A stretch of DNA of 64,000 bases, taken from positions 230,361 to 294,360 of the forward strand of contig MU405244.1 in the NCBI GenBank assembly GCA_022836615.1, read 5' to 3'. Shown piece after piece: positions 13,475-26,207 of the stretch; positions within the stretch are counted from its first letter, which is position 1; the number at the start of each line of letters is the position of its first letter. A program made the position numbers and the translations under genes. Source of the stretch: Annulohypoxylon bovei var. microspora (Eukaryota; Ascomycota; Sordariomycetes; Xylariales; Hypoxylaceae). The notes under the pieces are model-generated. The model worked only from the letters and a program-made list of their open reading frames with translations, made no database searches and had not been told where the DNA came from.

Positions 13475-16279
13475 AGACGTATAAGATGAATGTAGTATGC
13501 AGGAATTTAAGTATACATACTACTCAGGTAGTATGTAATGAGTTGAGGTAGTTATTGATAGAAATATGGTCTAGAGTTTGGTCTAGTTTAAGGTTAGCAT
13601 GGATGTATTTTAATGTGGCTGCTCAGGTGTATGGATGTACTAGACTGGGCGTGTAAGGCGTGTAGGCGTGTAAGTGTTAGTGGGATGTTAATGCTAATAT
13701 TGGAAACATGTAAGAACCAACATCGCAATCCGTCAACTTCAGAAACTCGACTCAAGACTACCTGCTTTTACATACCTATTCCTTAAATTCACCAGGCTCT
13801 TATTCTGTTTCAAACCCTCTTAGTTCTGTTATGTTGATAGGTAAATAACAGTTTATTTTTGTTTCTCGTTTTTGGAAATGACTAACCAAAGTTCCAATTC
13901 GGCAACCCGCCAACGAATGTTGTTGATGCTTCACGACCTGTGTACAGCTTTACATATAACGAATAGGCACATCCCCCCCTTAATTCTTCAAAAACTTCCG
14001 CACCACCACCTAAATAGACCAGCGCATATTCCTCCGTACACCGTATCGTACAATCAAACAATCATATGGACATAACCCGAGAAATTAAGAAGGCTTTGAC
14101 TTAATCGGCTGTGTCACTCATCATCAATCACACTCTCTCGCCATAGCAACAATATCACGACACCAATCGCCAAATTATTCCCGTATCTTTTTTTCAATGT
14201 TTTCATCTCACGTCTCATCCATTCTTTTGTGCCGGTTGGTATGGTGAAGTCTGGTACCCGAATCTCATTGGTGCTTTATTTTGGTGTTTCGGGCTTCAAC
14301 GCTAACTCGATTGGAACCCAATGGATCCCCTTCTGGTTCCCCTCTCTACCTACGAGACTGCGAGATCGTTTTTTTGAGTCACAATTGTCTCTTGGAATTG
14401 GTCAAAGTCGTTTGGCACTTCTACTTTCTGATCCTCGTGCCTCGTGGCCCGGCCCGAACCTTTGGTTCCGGCGTCTCGCCTCGTCTCGCATAGGTCAGTC
14501 ACTACCCTCGTCACGCATAATTCTTTAGGGGAAACATTGAAGGCTACCAATGTATTCGTGTATTCAGCCCAGCCAGGCTGTATGTAGTATACCTTGGGCC
14601 GTAGAATTTCAAGTTGCCCGAACTGGCAAGTAGGACTGGAAATTCAACCTAGGTATCTGCGTAAACAATCACCTACTTTAGCTACTGAATAATGATTTGT
14701 AGTCTACCGTGGTGAGAAGGACGAAAGCCGCCCAAGTGGCGAATGGTTGAACTGCCCCTGTATGATTGGGCTGCCATAACATCAAGGGATGGTTTGCGAC
14801 GACTCCTCAACACCCCTCGCGGCACTTGACAAATATGTCTCTCAAATCACATGCTACTCACGAGCCAAGGCTTTCGTCTGTGGTCTGTTTCAAATCTCCT
14901 TCCTTACTTTTCTCATTCGACAGCTTCTAGACCGGTACAGATGTAGAGTTGCCTTAATTAGCAACTATGGTGACGGATCGACTCGACGACTAGCAATCAA
15001 CTGCCATCATGACCAAGCTCGTAGGATCCGATGTCCGAATGGGATAAGCAACCACCTAGGTACGTGGTGATTTACATACGAGCGAAACTATGCCCGATTA
15101 TTCACCTTGTCCTTATTGTCCTTCTTGGGCGCATGCTTTCCATTTGCTCAGGTATGTGAGGGTTGGCATGGCACGAAGATCCCCACGAAGACGTGCCGTA
15201 GCAACAGCTCCGTCAACGGCCGACTCCGACGTTATGACTTGATTTTGGCTACTATGTACATACATCTATATGGATCTTCTCTCCGCTGACCTAGGATTCC
15301 TAGTCTAGATTGGGCGTGAATAGCATAGTCCCACCCGCCTACAGCGCCTAATATACAATGTTATGCCGAGATGGGAGAGTCTTCTTCAGGGGAACTCCTC
15401 GCTAGTTTGACCAAGGAGAAGTGTTATTGCCTTGATCCATTCCATCTTGTCAAGTTGCACCCAATGATCAAGTAACGATACTTGAACGGTTTATGTTATT
15501 AGAGACTCTCGGACCCTACGGTCCCCTAGCTAGCTGGGCACACATAGTAGATCGCCTCTGTAGGCGCGGAATTAGCTTAAGCGCCGCGTATCTATAATAC
15601 GTTGGGCTTCTCACGTTTTCAGCCTATTTGGAATGAAAGCCAGATCCTGGGTTTGATAGGGGTAAGGCCAACCAACTAGAGTTAACCCCTGAAGGCTGAG
15701 CCTTACGAGCTGGAAGACAGGCTCAACGAGGAGAACCAACAAGAACACGGGGAAAGTCGTCGTTCATGTTGTTAGGCTACGACCAAACAATACAGCCGCG
15801 TCCTGTAAGTCACTAAACCTCCACCACGTCGCATATCACCAGGTAGATTGTCGTAAACTTCACCGCTCTCCCTCCCTTGATATCACTACTTCGATTGATA
15901 ATAATTGACAATATACGTCATCAAGCAAGAATAGACACGAGAAGAACGAGCCTCATCTAAGCCGCTTACCCGGCATGTATTAACAAATTAGAGGTCGAGT
16001 TTATTCCCCGAGTAGTCCCAGAACACCGAAGCGGTCAAGAAGTACCTAACAATACTGACTTAGCATCTTAGGAACTATCGAGTCCTATGACCTTCGTAGG
16101 ATGGGTAACACAAGTGCCAGATCATCAACCTTAAGTCATATCATATTACTTATGTATTGCCATATCGCGTCGGGTCGAAAAGGGGGAGGCTGGAAGAGAA
16201 ATCTTGAATAGCCAAGGCGTTTCGACATCAACCTAGGTTGCTAAGGTCACGGATATTATTATATCGTTACGTCTGACAA

Positions 16280-17240
16280 ATGCGGTGACCACAGCAACCT
16301 CTACCCAGCATGACTCTAAACAAAACGGCGGACGTTTTGGGCGAACGAAAACGCGCGACGAGGAAAGCAAGCTCTCGAGAGCTACCTGTTTGCTTACATG
16401 TTTACGTCTCTACGTTTACGTCAAGACTGTGTTACGACGACCTGTCGTCATCCACCACCCACCACCAAGCCACGGTCCCGACACCACCGGTCTAAGAAAA
16501 AGTTTCCTCCCACCCTCCCAGTCGCGTCTGCCGCCGCGCGAGAGGTGCAGCAAACGCCGCTGACACAGCGCGTGCGACGGCGGCTCCCACGCGCGTCCCC
16601 TAATCGCCGAACGCGCATACCCGAGTCGATCATCCCTCCTGCCGTCTACCACTTACCTAACCAACCTCGCCCTACCGCAGAGCAGGGCGCCGGGCGTGCA
16701 CCAGAGCAGGGCGACGAGCCTCACCGAGGGCCGGCCCGAACCTGCTACCCCCCCACACCCGCGCCCCCCTTCGTATATGCTTATGCGCGCCCAGGCATGC
16801 TGTATGACGCTGGCGCACGCAGCCACCTGCCGGCATGCTTGGCGGCAAAACCTGTCTACCTGCCTACCTAGATAGATTGCGCGCAGGGGCAGGCATGAAG
16901 CTGCCCAGGCGCGAGGACCCTACGTGCGTGCGGCGTGGCGCCGGCCCGGGAACGTGGACCCCTAATATGCCACAGATCCCGGGCGATCCGACGCCGTGAC
17001 ATCGTCGATAACCGGTAGTGCCGCGCAGATACGTGCCTGTGTACGTAGGTAAGTCGCCCTGCTCCCCTGGCCGGATCTGCGAGGGCTTGTCCCCTAATGG
17101 ACGGCGGGCTGTTGGGATCGCTGAGATGGGGAGATTTGGGAAACGGCCAGCGCAGCGGGACGGGCCATCCCACGACAGCTGCCTATGCAAGAGTTGGATG
17201 TTGGCACAAATAACTATACCCGTCGGAACGTCTCCTTAGC
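16280..17240. other. GC-rich island inside an AT-rich desert
   Basis: Base composition changes abruptly to GC-rich and CpG-rich, then back to AT-rich. Open frames appear on both strands (16398-16871 plus, 16416-16652 and 16864-17190 minus) but are Pro/Arg-rich, overlap each other and show no domain. They look like by-products of GC content, not genes. It could be an isolated promoter or exon of an untranslated RNA, or foreign DNA; nothing in the sequence decides this. Confidence 0.45.
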
Positions 17241-18581
17241 TAAGCTTTCTTCGCTTGCTAGATTTGGTAGGTACACACGATCTTGTGTCCGTGAGACACT
17301 ATATGTACGGCAACGTCTTGTTTACACGACTTATCGGATAGTGCCGCGTCCAACGGTTTGCTGACGATGCAAAGTTCTTAAATCCTCGGCGTGGGACTTC
17401 TTGATTGAGAGAAGGATGCAGTTTTTAACCTTATTAGAAGTAATTATAGTCGATCCATCATTAGCTTCGTCAGGGGGCCTTGATTTTTATCTCGCTGCTT
17501 TTAAGATATCTCGCAGTATTTTGCCTACATAGAATCAGCATCACTGTCTTCCAATAATTTGAACATTTCTTGACTTCGAATATTACTCAGACTTCTAGTT
17601 ACCCCTATCGACAGCTGTGCGTTTTAACGACATGTGTCAATATAGTACCTAGCCTCTATCCCATGTCATATTGATACTTGCGTGTATAGGTCGTCCTTAG
17701 CTTTAGATAAATCCTGATAATCGAGACTCTTTGATGTTCTGTAACTATAGGTAGGTAGTTATTAAGCTTTTTTTTCTCCGCGGAGATGAGCCACTGCAAT
17801 AATACTTGCAGTACAGTAAGAATGTGTGAAGATTTGTAAAAGTATTTGAATTTGATAGCTACTAGGTATATCTGGACCTGTCTAAAAAAAAACTTGATCA
17901 TGGATGCCGACCTCTGAGTTGGGAAAAGGGGGTCGAAAGTACAACATTCACGAGCTACCTCTATTAAATAAGTACCTTTTCAGCCTAGATAGAATCGCAT
18001 TTCTAGCTCTAAGAGGTATCTTGGGTTCTCCGTTAACCTCCCTGCCTCCCTACCTAGGTAGATAACCGTATTGAACAAATTTAGCTAAGTTACATATCCT
18101 CTTCTAATTCACGAGCCTCTCCATAGGTAATGAAATGCTCGCAACAACCATACGACCCCATAGGAATAAATAGACACGTTAGAGTTTCCGTGCCTAGGTA
18201 GAATCTGGACTTAGAAGCAAGGCAGGATAATTACCTATTCTAGGTCGGGTCCGCTATGGAATCAATGTAATAGATAAGCTATTGTATTCGCTACTATTTA
18301 GGAGTAAACAAACAGCCAGAGTTAAAATACCGTAATCGTAGAGAATAGACACATGAGATTCACAAGCAAGAACTATCCTTCGGAGAGCAACATGATATTC
18401 AAAATTGACGTAAACTCATCTCATCCGTACTTTGATAGCCTACCAGGTAGGCATTTATACGTCCATACCAATAGATCAAAAACTCATAAATATCATCATC
18501 ATGACCACCATCCATTCTCCCTCTTGCACCCCTTTCCCCTTAGTTGTCAACCCTGACATCCGATCGCCAAACCCTTAACCC

Positions 18582-20184
18582 CTAAGCCAAACTGCCCATA
18601 GGATCCCAAAGTGGCAGCACCACCGGCTGCTTGCCCAGCACATCCCTGACCCTCCGTGCCAAAAACCTCGGGTCGACGACGGCCTGGTAGACGAACTCGT
18701 CCATCCACTCATCGCTCATGACGAACCATCCTTTCTCCCCTACGCTCTCGCCCCAACTATTCTGCACCCTCCAGCGCACCGTCTTCCCTTCCCCGTCCAC
18801 ATGCACTGCAGTCAGCACCATCGCGTGAGTCATCGCGCTCTCGCCGACCCTTAGTCTCGCCGCCTTATCCAAGCTTCCGTAGAGACTGACATTAAATCCG
18901 AGCTCGTAGTCGAACAGTCCTAGGTCCATGACCCCGCTGACGCGCTCGCTATATTTCCCTACGTCGCTCCCGAAGAACACGGGCAGGCCCGCGCGCAGCA
19001 TAGCCACGCACGCCTGCTTCAAGGTCGTCATATCAACATTGATATACGTGATTCCGCGGCCACCGACGATGTTTCCTAGCCTGTCGACCGAGAGCAGGGT
19101 CAAAGGATCGTGGCGTGGGTCGTGGACTAGCGAGACCATGCTCGCTATAGCCGAGCTGCTGATGCGGAACTCAGCGCTCGAGATGTCCTTAGCGAAGCGG
19201 AGCGGCGTCGAGACGACAGAGCGCGCGCGACCGTCCTTGTCTGAAAAATTCCACTCGAACTCCTCGTCTGAGCTGGGCGGCGGGCCCAAGGTCAGGGTTA
19301 GGATGAGGTGTACTTCGCGCATCATCTTGTCCTTTGTTGCGGAGAGGGCGGCGGCTGTGGTCGATGGGCTATTGACTAACGTCCGCAGGATAACGGCGTA
19401 CTCGCGCAGCTTGGCGACGACGATGGAGTTGATTGTGCTGCTCGACATGGCGTTCCAGCTATCCGGGTACAGGGCCTGGGGCACGAGGCCGTACTTCTCG
19501 ACGAGGTTATACACCATGTCCCACTGACCACCGTCGCTTATGGGGTCTGCGAGCAACCTCTGAACCAACCTCTCATCTAGGGATTGGTCGGCGGTCTCGA
19601 TGATGTTCTCTAGGAAATAGTTCGACTTCTCGAGCTTATCCCAGAAGAACAGATAAGCTTGCGATAGCTCGAACGAGTCGAGGCTGTATTTCTTCATAAG
19701 CGCAATGCGAAATACGTTTGTGCTAGCGAAGAGCCAGCACCGACCCGAAGACCGCTGGTTTGTGATGGGAGCTCCTTCGAACGGGATGCGGACGTTAAAC
19801 ACCTGCTGGTCCGCGATCTTCGCAGAACGGGAAGTCAGGACATCCCGTGGGTTTGCAGAACTGAGAGCTGAGAGTGCTAATCTGTGATAGAGAAATAACG
19901 AGCTATTAGTCCCACGAGTGATACTAGCAATATGATTATGAAGACAAGGCAACGGACCTATTTTTGGGATCTGAAAGCAACTTAGACTGCCAATCCTGCG
20001 TAATCTCGATATCGAGTCCCACTGGTTGTCTGCTTATACCTCCATTGAATGACGCCCCTTTCTCGCCGTCAACATGGATAAAGTCGTCCTCAAACCTCAG
20101 ACTCTGTAGGCGTTCGAGGACAGCCTTCTCATGAGCGGCAACCGCAGCTATCTCAGGTGAACTCTTAGACTGCTGCGCACCCAT
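18582..20184 (-). CDS. LAP3: Bleomycin hydrolase / cysteine proteinase 1 (peptidase C1B)
   Basis: Two exons on the minus strand, 20184-19958 and 19881-18582, with a 76-nt intron (GTCCGT..ACAG); 508 residues, near the usual family length. The papain-like triad is visible: Cys124 in SSGRCWLFAS, His about 423 in MTHAMVLTAV, Asn about 449 in VQNSWGES. The C-terminus PLWDPMGSLA matches the conserved arm that in this family reaches into the active site and gives aminopeptidase character. Family members are hexameric cytosolic cysteine aminopeptidases that inactivate bleomycin and degrade peptides (homocysteine-thiolactone hydrolysis is also reported). The N-terminus MGAQQSK fits an N-myristoylation signal (Gly2, Ser6). 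The preceding coding direction is shared with HEX1, 0.7 kb upstream. Identity is clear; the myristoylation is inference. Confidence 0.94.
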
Positions 20185-20901
20185 TATGACTGATAACTAC
20201 GAGGAGTTCAAGATACGATTTTATAGTCTAGAAGAAGTAATAGGAAGTAGATTGAAAGCAGACAGCTAGCTATCGAGTAATTGTACGGGTTGGTGATTTT
20301 GAGTTTCAACCTGCTTCTACGATAAGATATAAGATTTACAATATGATGCTATAGATAGGTAATGCATCAAATAAGAGGGACTCAGAGGTATCAGCAACCT
20401 GGCTAGGTTTAGAAGGTGGGAGGAGGATGTGATTGCATCTTATCACAATAGATGCTGGATAAGGGAGTCACCGATCTAATTGGATAAGATAGGAGCTCTG
20501 CTGACCATACCTCGGTCGGAGTTTCCAAATACGGTGTACTGTGTATACACCTTGATGGCAATTCATAAAAGGATTCAATACCAAGTCATTGCTCAAAGTA
20601 GACAATTCATAAACATATTTTCACATTGCATAGATGGGACATAAAAGTTGTACGTTAAGGCTTGACATTTAATTACCATCCATATACAGAACATGCGTCA
20701 ACTGTCATATGCCAAAATCCGTAACGTCCATTTTTCCAATCCATAATAATTACTCGCGGAAGATGTGTGAAGCAATCTTTAAGAGATCAACCGCGACTCC
20801 ATCATAAACCATGTGCAAAAGAAATCGTTCCCAGCTATGATGACACTAATTGACACAACAGTTGATCCCATAAACCTACAGCGACAACGAATATCGCATG
20901 C
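20185..20901. other. Intergenic between HEX1 stop and LAP3 start
   Basis: HEX1 3' UTR and LAP3 promoter region, both reading minus. No gene or clear element seen. Confidence 0.5.
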
Positions 20902-21553
20902 TTATAGGTTAGAGGCGTGGATCACCTTCATGTCAACAGCGAGCTCGCGGCCGCCATCATTAAGGACAAGCACGCGAAGACTACCGTGACCGGCGTTGAA
21001 GGCCTGGTTGAGGCGAGACCAGAGGTTGGACTGGTCAATGACGGGGAGGCCAGTCTTGACGTCACCGGTCTCGGTCATGGCGACGATGCTGCCGTCCTGG
21101 ATGTCGAGGACACGGTACTGCTTGAAGACAGGGCCGAGCATGGTCTGAACGACAACACTGGGAGCAGGGTTGGAGACGAAGGAGGACTCCTCGTGAAGTT
21201 GCTTGGTGAAGAGGTCAACACCAAGGTAACGGTGCTGGCCAGTAGCGGAAGAGGTAGAGATGCGGATAACTTGGCAGGGGCGGCCCTGGAGCATCAAGAT
21301 ATCACCCATGCGGACATGGTGGCAGGGGATAGTAACGGTGTTAGGGACGGAGGGGGCTCCGTTACCCTTAGGAGCAGAGGAGCGAGACTCGCGAACGATC
21401 TCAACTCGCTCGCCCTCAGGGTGGAAGACTCGGTCGGCCATCTTGTGTAGGCTGTGTCGGAATGAATGATAGTTTCCTATGGAAAATATTAGCAATGAGG
21501 TTGATGGAAGACGATGTTAATAAGTACTCACCCGATTCGTCGTAATATCCCAT
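20902..21553 (-). CDS. hex1: Woronin body major protein HEX1
   Basis: Two exons on the minus strand, 21553-21532 and 21476-20902, intron GTGAGT..ATAG, giving 198 residues from the first AUG (MGYYDESGNYHSFRHSLHK). The eIF5A-like core is very well conserved: VTIPCHHVRMGDILMLQGRP, ISTSSATGQHRYLGVDLF, PVFKQYRVLDIQDGS. HEX1 self-assembles inside peroxisome-derived Woronin bodies that plug septal pores after hyphal wounding; it descends from eIF5A. The usual peroxisomal PTS1 at the end of HEX1 is SRL; here the last residues are VIHASNL, so the tripeptide is SNL. The reading frame stays open upstream of the AUG through another exon pair (see 21554-22670), which suggests a longer isoform. Identity is certain; true N-terminus is not. 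Confidence 0.95.
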
Positions 21554-22670
21554 TCTAGACTTCTGGCTAGCGGGGGTGTGGTTGTGTCGAGGATACTCAG
21601 TGGATTCCTCGGCGATCTTGGTGTCCTTATGGTAGGAAGAACTGGCCTTAGGCGGGTCGATGGTTGACTCGGAAACACGAACCTCTTCGTGGAAAACGGG
21701 GTGAGACTTGGGTGGGTCGATAGTAGAACCAGTTACCTGGATCTGCTCAGAGTAGTGAGAGCGAGGGGACTTAGGGACGCCAACGGTAGTACCGACGACA
21801 CCAATAGGTTCCTTGTCTTCTTTGATGTAGCTAGGCTGAGCACGAGCGCGGTATTCGCGTTCGATACGGTCAATAGAGCTTAGAGCTGGCTTGTGGTGGT
21901 GGTCGACCTCGATAGAAGTCTCAGCAACCGAGAAAGAAGACTGCGGGCGAGGCTTGAAGTGAGATTCCGAGAAAGAAGAGTGAGGTCTAATGGAAGAAGT
22001 TTGATGTTAGTCGAATTGAAGTTGAAGATATTTTTACCAAATCGTTTCTTGGTCAACGTCAACTCGTATGGGTCCAAGCACTAGCTAGGCAGGGGCTATT
22101 GAAGAAAAAAAACGAAGCGAGCCCCATTCTCCATATTGGCCAATTTAATTGCAAATGGAGCTCCTGGCCAGTGCGGGAAGTGACATTATGTTACCATCCG
22201 ATTCACCAGCTTGGTTTGGAGCTCTACGACCCTCCATTACAGCCCCCCCCCCCCCCAATTGCCAATTGGTTTATTTTGCTTGTTTTGCTATCGCAATTGC
22301 GGAATATGATTGACGGTAGAAAAGGGGGATAGACTAACCTGTGCTCCTCAAAATGCTCACGACGGGCACCGGGACGGCGGTAACGTTCTTCTTCACGTGT
22401 GATGCGGACCTCTTCTTCGCTAAATCGATGCTCTCGACGCGGAGGTAACTGAGCAGAAGCAGAGATAGAAGAGTATTGACCTTCCCGTCCGGCTTTCTCT
22501 GGTTTTCCGGGGAGATCGATCTGTACCTCTTCGTGGGTTTGGGTGGTTGTCTCTACCTCAGCTTCCTTGTATGTGCGAGGGAAGATGCTGAAGGGGACGG
22601 GTACGCGGGCTTCAAAGTCCAGGTTGGCGACCTTTGCGGCGCGAGAGTCCTCTCCTCGACAACCTTTCGA
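21554..22670 (-). other. hex1: Upstream in-frame coding extension of HEX1 lacking any AUG
   Basis: Reading minus, exon A (22670-22339) joins exon B (21986-21532) across a 352-nt intron (GTTAGT..TTAG), and B is continuous and in frame with the HEX1 AUG at 21553. The 255 extra codons contain no stop and look coding: charged EEEVRITREEERYRRPG, FSVAETSIEVDHHHKPAL, and two imperfect copies of STIDPPK. No ATG occurs on the minus strand between 21553 and about 23190. An in-frame TAG lies directly before exon A and forms its acceptor (CCCTTAG), so a further 5' exon is expected. Alternative splicing of the N-terminus is known for hex1 in other fungi. A CTG in good context (AACCTGG, about 22635) is a possible non-AUG start. 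Confidence 0.6.
22243..22256. repeat. 14-nt poly-C tract in the HEX1 upstream intron
   Basis: Homopolymer within the intron 22338-21987; length may be uncertain for sequencing reasons. Confidence 0.7.
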
Positions 22671-25600
22671 CTAAGGGCGAAAGGAAGACAAGAAGATTCC
22701 TCTTGCTCTTCTTTCTACAAATCTGAAAGAAAAGAAGGGAGTTGGAAGCGAGCGGATGATGCTGGCTTCTTTACTCGATTCTCTCGTTCAGGTTCAGGCT
22801 GGAAGAGCGGGGAATATTGAGTTGGAGTTGGGTGTGAAGGAGTTGTTGGGTTGGTGGTGAGATCAAATGAGAGAAAAGGAGGTGAAGTGTCAAAACAGAT
22901 TATTGGAAGGAAAGAAATAGGAGGAGCTGCAGGGAGAAAGATGGGCGGTGCAGATGTATTGTACTGTACTGATCGTAGTGCTGCGTAGTGCTGCGTGCTG
23001 CTCCTGCCGAGGGAGTAAATGGCGTGGCAGGCGTGTCCTGCTTGTTTTTCCGTTGTTTTCCTATTGCTGTCCGCTACTTCTCGAAAGTGATGCAGGGGTT
23101 GTGTGGTTGGGACTTGTTTACACGAGTGGGTCCTTCAAGGATATGGTCTGTTTATCTGACTCTAAAATAGGCTAGTGGGTGGATACCTAGTCCATTAAGA
23201 AATTAAGACCGTTTTTCTTTCTTTTCTCGCACGGGGGCCGCGAGTTACAACCGACACTACTCTGACACTGTCCTTGGATAACTCAGACACATTCAAGGAA
23301 CATTCAAGGACACTTCTCCATTTCCCAAGCTACATCTAAGCTACATTCGACCTCCTTTAAACCCACATGGGTTTGATTCTAGCCAATTGTTCATTTCTAT
23401 CCCTTGCTGTTTTCATGTTTCGTCTTTCTCGTTGGCCGGGGAAGCCCATCCAATAAATCTAGCCGACATTGACCCTCTGGGGCCACTCTGGGGCCTCCTG
23501 GAGCTTTGGCGACGATCAAGATCGAACCAGATCCACCTATGTACTGGACCAACCTCCTTTTACTGGTCTCCTGGTCTGATGGTGTCAAAATAAGAGAGGT
23601 CAGTCAGGTCTGTTAAACCAGTCACCCGAGGTTTGTCACCTCTCTATTTGCTCGGTTTATTTTGAACGAAATCAATAGATGGAATAAGATGGAGAGGCAC
23701 GCTGCAGGCTAACCAAAATCACTATTTTCGGCCATTGGGAATTATTACATTCTACATACATCTGCGTGGCCGTTCAGCTACACCGATAGCCATGGAACTG
23801 TCATGTCATGTATCAAGCTCAAACAGTGATCAGAGTGATGTGTCTGCATGATAATACGAATTGACCGCTCTCCGTCGAAAGCAACGCACGATTACATCTA
23901 CAATGCTTGGAGAAAAGCTGATCTGTCTGGATCGGAGTGGTGTACATATCTGCCTGTGTGGTAATACCAGCCTGCTACTTCAGAAAATCGAAAAGGCTGG
24001 TATTCTCCGAAGCAAGCTGGCAGGCTGGTCGATGCAATGCATCTCGTCTCGTCTTCTCATCTACGATTTTCGATGGCTGGGCAGCTAAAAACCAACCACT
24101 CGAAAGCTCAATCGAGACTTGCATACACGACGAATCAAAGCTTGGAAATGATATGATTTTCAATCACCATTTGCTGACACTTGCAGCTTCAGCAAGGCAT
24201 CTCCCATTACGCGTTGTATCGTGGATTCCGCTCATTGGGTTATGCTGCTGATTACGATGCACAAACCCAGCTTGACTTATGCACGGCCCAATGCAGAGAG
24301 ATGAGCTGAGCTGAGCAAGTGAGCTTTGCTTTTCTCGTCGTGCAGCTACGAAAACAAGTTCCACTGGGCTACAGATCCTGATCCCTGTCTGCGTCTAGTC
24401 ACCCAATCTCGTGCGACTGATCTTCTCGATAAATTCTTTGAAAACCTCCTGGCCACCCGGCCGTTGTAAATTGATCGATTTTTACTTTCCGTCATCTAGC
24501 AAACGACCTCGGCACTCTCCATCCAACACGTTTCGAATGTTAAAAGAAAAGCTCCGTCAAGAATTGCTGATACCAAGTTACCCCTGATCGTCAAAAGGTC
24601 TCAATTCGTTGCCATGACAACCGGATAGGAGAAAACGCACTACAGATCCTTACCTTATGGATCAAAGCGGAGAACCAGAGAAACCAGGGGTTTTTACGAG
24701 ATGCGCGCCTCGCAATTTGGAAGAAAAAAAAGTTGGCTTGCCAACGGTCGTTTGAGAGTCAAGCTTTCGTCACATGTCCTGAGCTGGAAAGATCTGATCG
24801 CGTCAATACGATTAGTTAGCGCCTGGCTATTTCCGGCTTGGTTTTGACAAATCTAGCTCTGTTCCGACGATCTGAAACAGTGGAAAGCAATTTGCGAGGT
24901 TTTCATGAATCTTGCGATCAAATCCATGTTGAAGCGTCAACAAAGTTGATTTCTAAGTATCTAGCTATTAAGAGAAAACTACTTACGATATGACATAGAT
25001 TTCTTACTGTGCTTTCGAATATTCCTGATATTTTTCAGCTCTTTGAATAGCGGGCACGTTGAGCCAGGATATCTGTTCACTAGCCACTAGAAATTTGATA
25101 ATGTCCGACTATCGACGGCGATCTTGGCGTAGAAAGATCTAGATGGCCACCAAACGTTACTATGCTCGCCTAGATTTTTGCTCATAGTGTGCGCTCTACC
25201 AGCTGAAACATCAATTGGGATGCATTTCGAAGGGCAGAAGATGACATAGGAAACGGAGGTTGGAATAGGAGTATGCTAGGAGTCTATGCACAACTCCGAG
25301 ATACTCGTCGATGTCAATAAGCTCAATTAGCGACGTATATAGTCTACTATAGCGTAATTAAACCACTTGATATGCCAGCGCTCGCAAGCATAATTGCTAT
25401 GAATTAAAGCTTACTTTTTTTTTTCGAATTGGCCATATGATAGTAGTAATTCACCTCAATTTTGATTAGACTAGCAGTTAGTATTGAATGGATTCACTTT
25501 GAAGCACCTCAAAGTGCGCTTAAACAATTGCCTATAGTTAATCGCATTACGAGATGCCTTCGACACCGATTACACAGTTAGTATACGATGCAAATCGACC

Positions 25601-26170
25601 TACTATGCCCCTATTCCGACTTCATCCTAACGACCGACGGTCGCAACAATTCAGGCAGTATCAGTGCATATCTATAGAATAACGTGAAATACGGAAACGA
25701 TTCTCGCATCTCGCCTTGACTGACGCCTAAGAATATACAATCTGGCAATTGTCTAAGTGTAGGCGTAGTGTACGTCTTTCAACTTTGTTCGAGGCAATGT
25801 CCTCATCACCCAACACTTAGGTCAGTAATTAGGCTACAACCTAACAAGAGCGCCATCTCCTTACGCGAATGGTCGTCGTGACAATATACTAACTGAATGA
25901 TGCGCGCGCGCGGTTCCATTGCAACCCTATAAGATGGCAGGAGTATTGGACACCTGCCTCCATAGAAGCAAGGTAGCTCACCGCAAAGGCAAGCAACTCG
26001 GTCGCGACATTATCGTGAGAACTCCATCGTGGCAAATCGAGTTATCGGATTACTCTTTCCATCCCTCATCAGGCGCTGGAGTGGCGTCGCCTTCGTGTTT
26101 CGGTTCCCCTTGCTGCGGCTAAACAGAATCTCCATGATCCATCCACCCCGTGTAGTCTTGGCCGCCACAG

Positions 26171-26207
26171 CTATCCACCTAAGTTAGGTACCTATTTAGG
26201 TGGATAG
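26171..26207. repeat. 12-bp perfect inverted repeat containing a nested TAGGTACCTA palindrome
   Basis: Arms CTATCCACCTAA (26171-26182) and TTAGGTGGATAG (26196-26207) pair exactly. The 13-nt loop holds TAGGTACCTA, itself a palindrome. Could be a tiny MITE remnant or a hairpin of the dispersed CCTAGGTA family. Confidence 0.65.

Larger units (their letters stand above)
11076..18581. other. 7.5 kb gene desert upstream of the DUF8035 gene
   Basis: No supported gene. The first 1 kb should contain the DUF8035 promoter. Small tandem repeats: TAGTACTTG x3 (11541-11567), CTGGACGAC x3 (about 12274-12300), a GT/AT microsatellite (13439-13474). A GC-rich island occupies about 16280-17240. Around 15650-16030 are short coding-like patches with stops that could be transposon remnants, but I could not identify a family. 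The 17250-18580 stretch is AT-rich with several CCTAGGTA palindromes. Confidence 0.5.

Noticed and set aside
14789..15070. 93-codon plus frame
   Set aside because: Some coding-like text but no domain, no splice context, and in a region with other decayed-looking DNA.
15650..16030. Possible retrotransposon remnant (coding-like patches with stops)
   Set aside because: No motif of integrase, reverse transcriptase or transposase could be recognised, and no terminal repeats were seen.
16398..16871. 157-codon plus frame in the GC island
   Set aside because: Pro/Arg-rich, overlapped by minus frames of equal size, no domain, ends in a CCTACCTA repeat.
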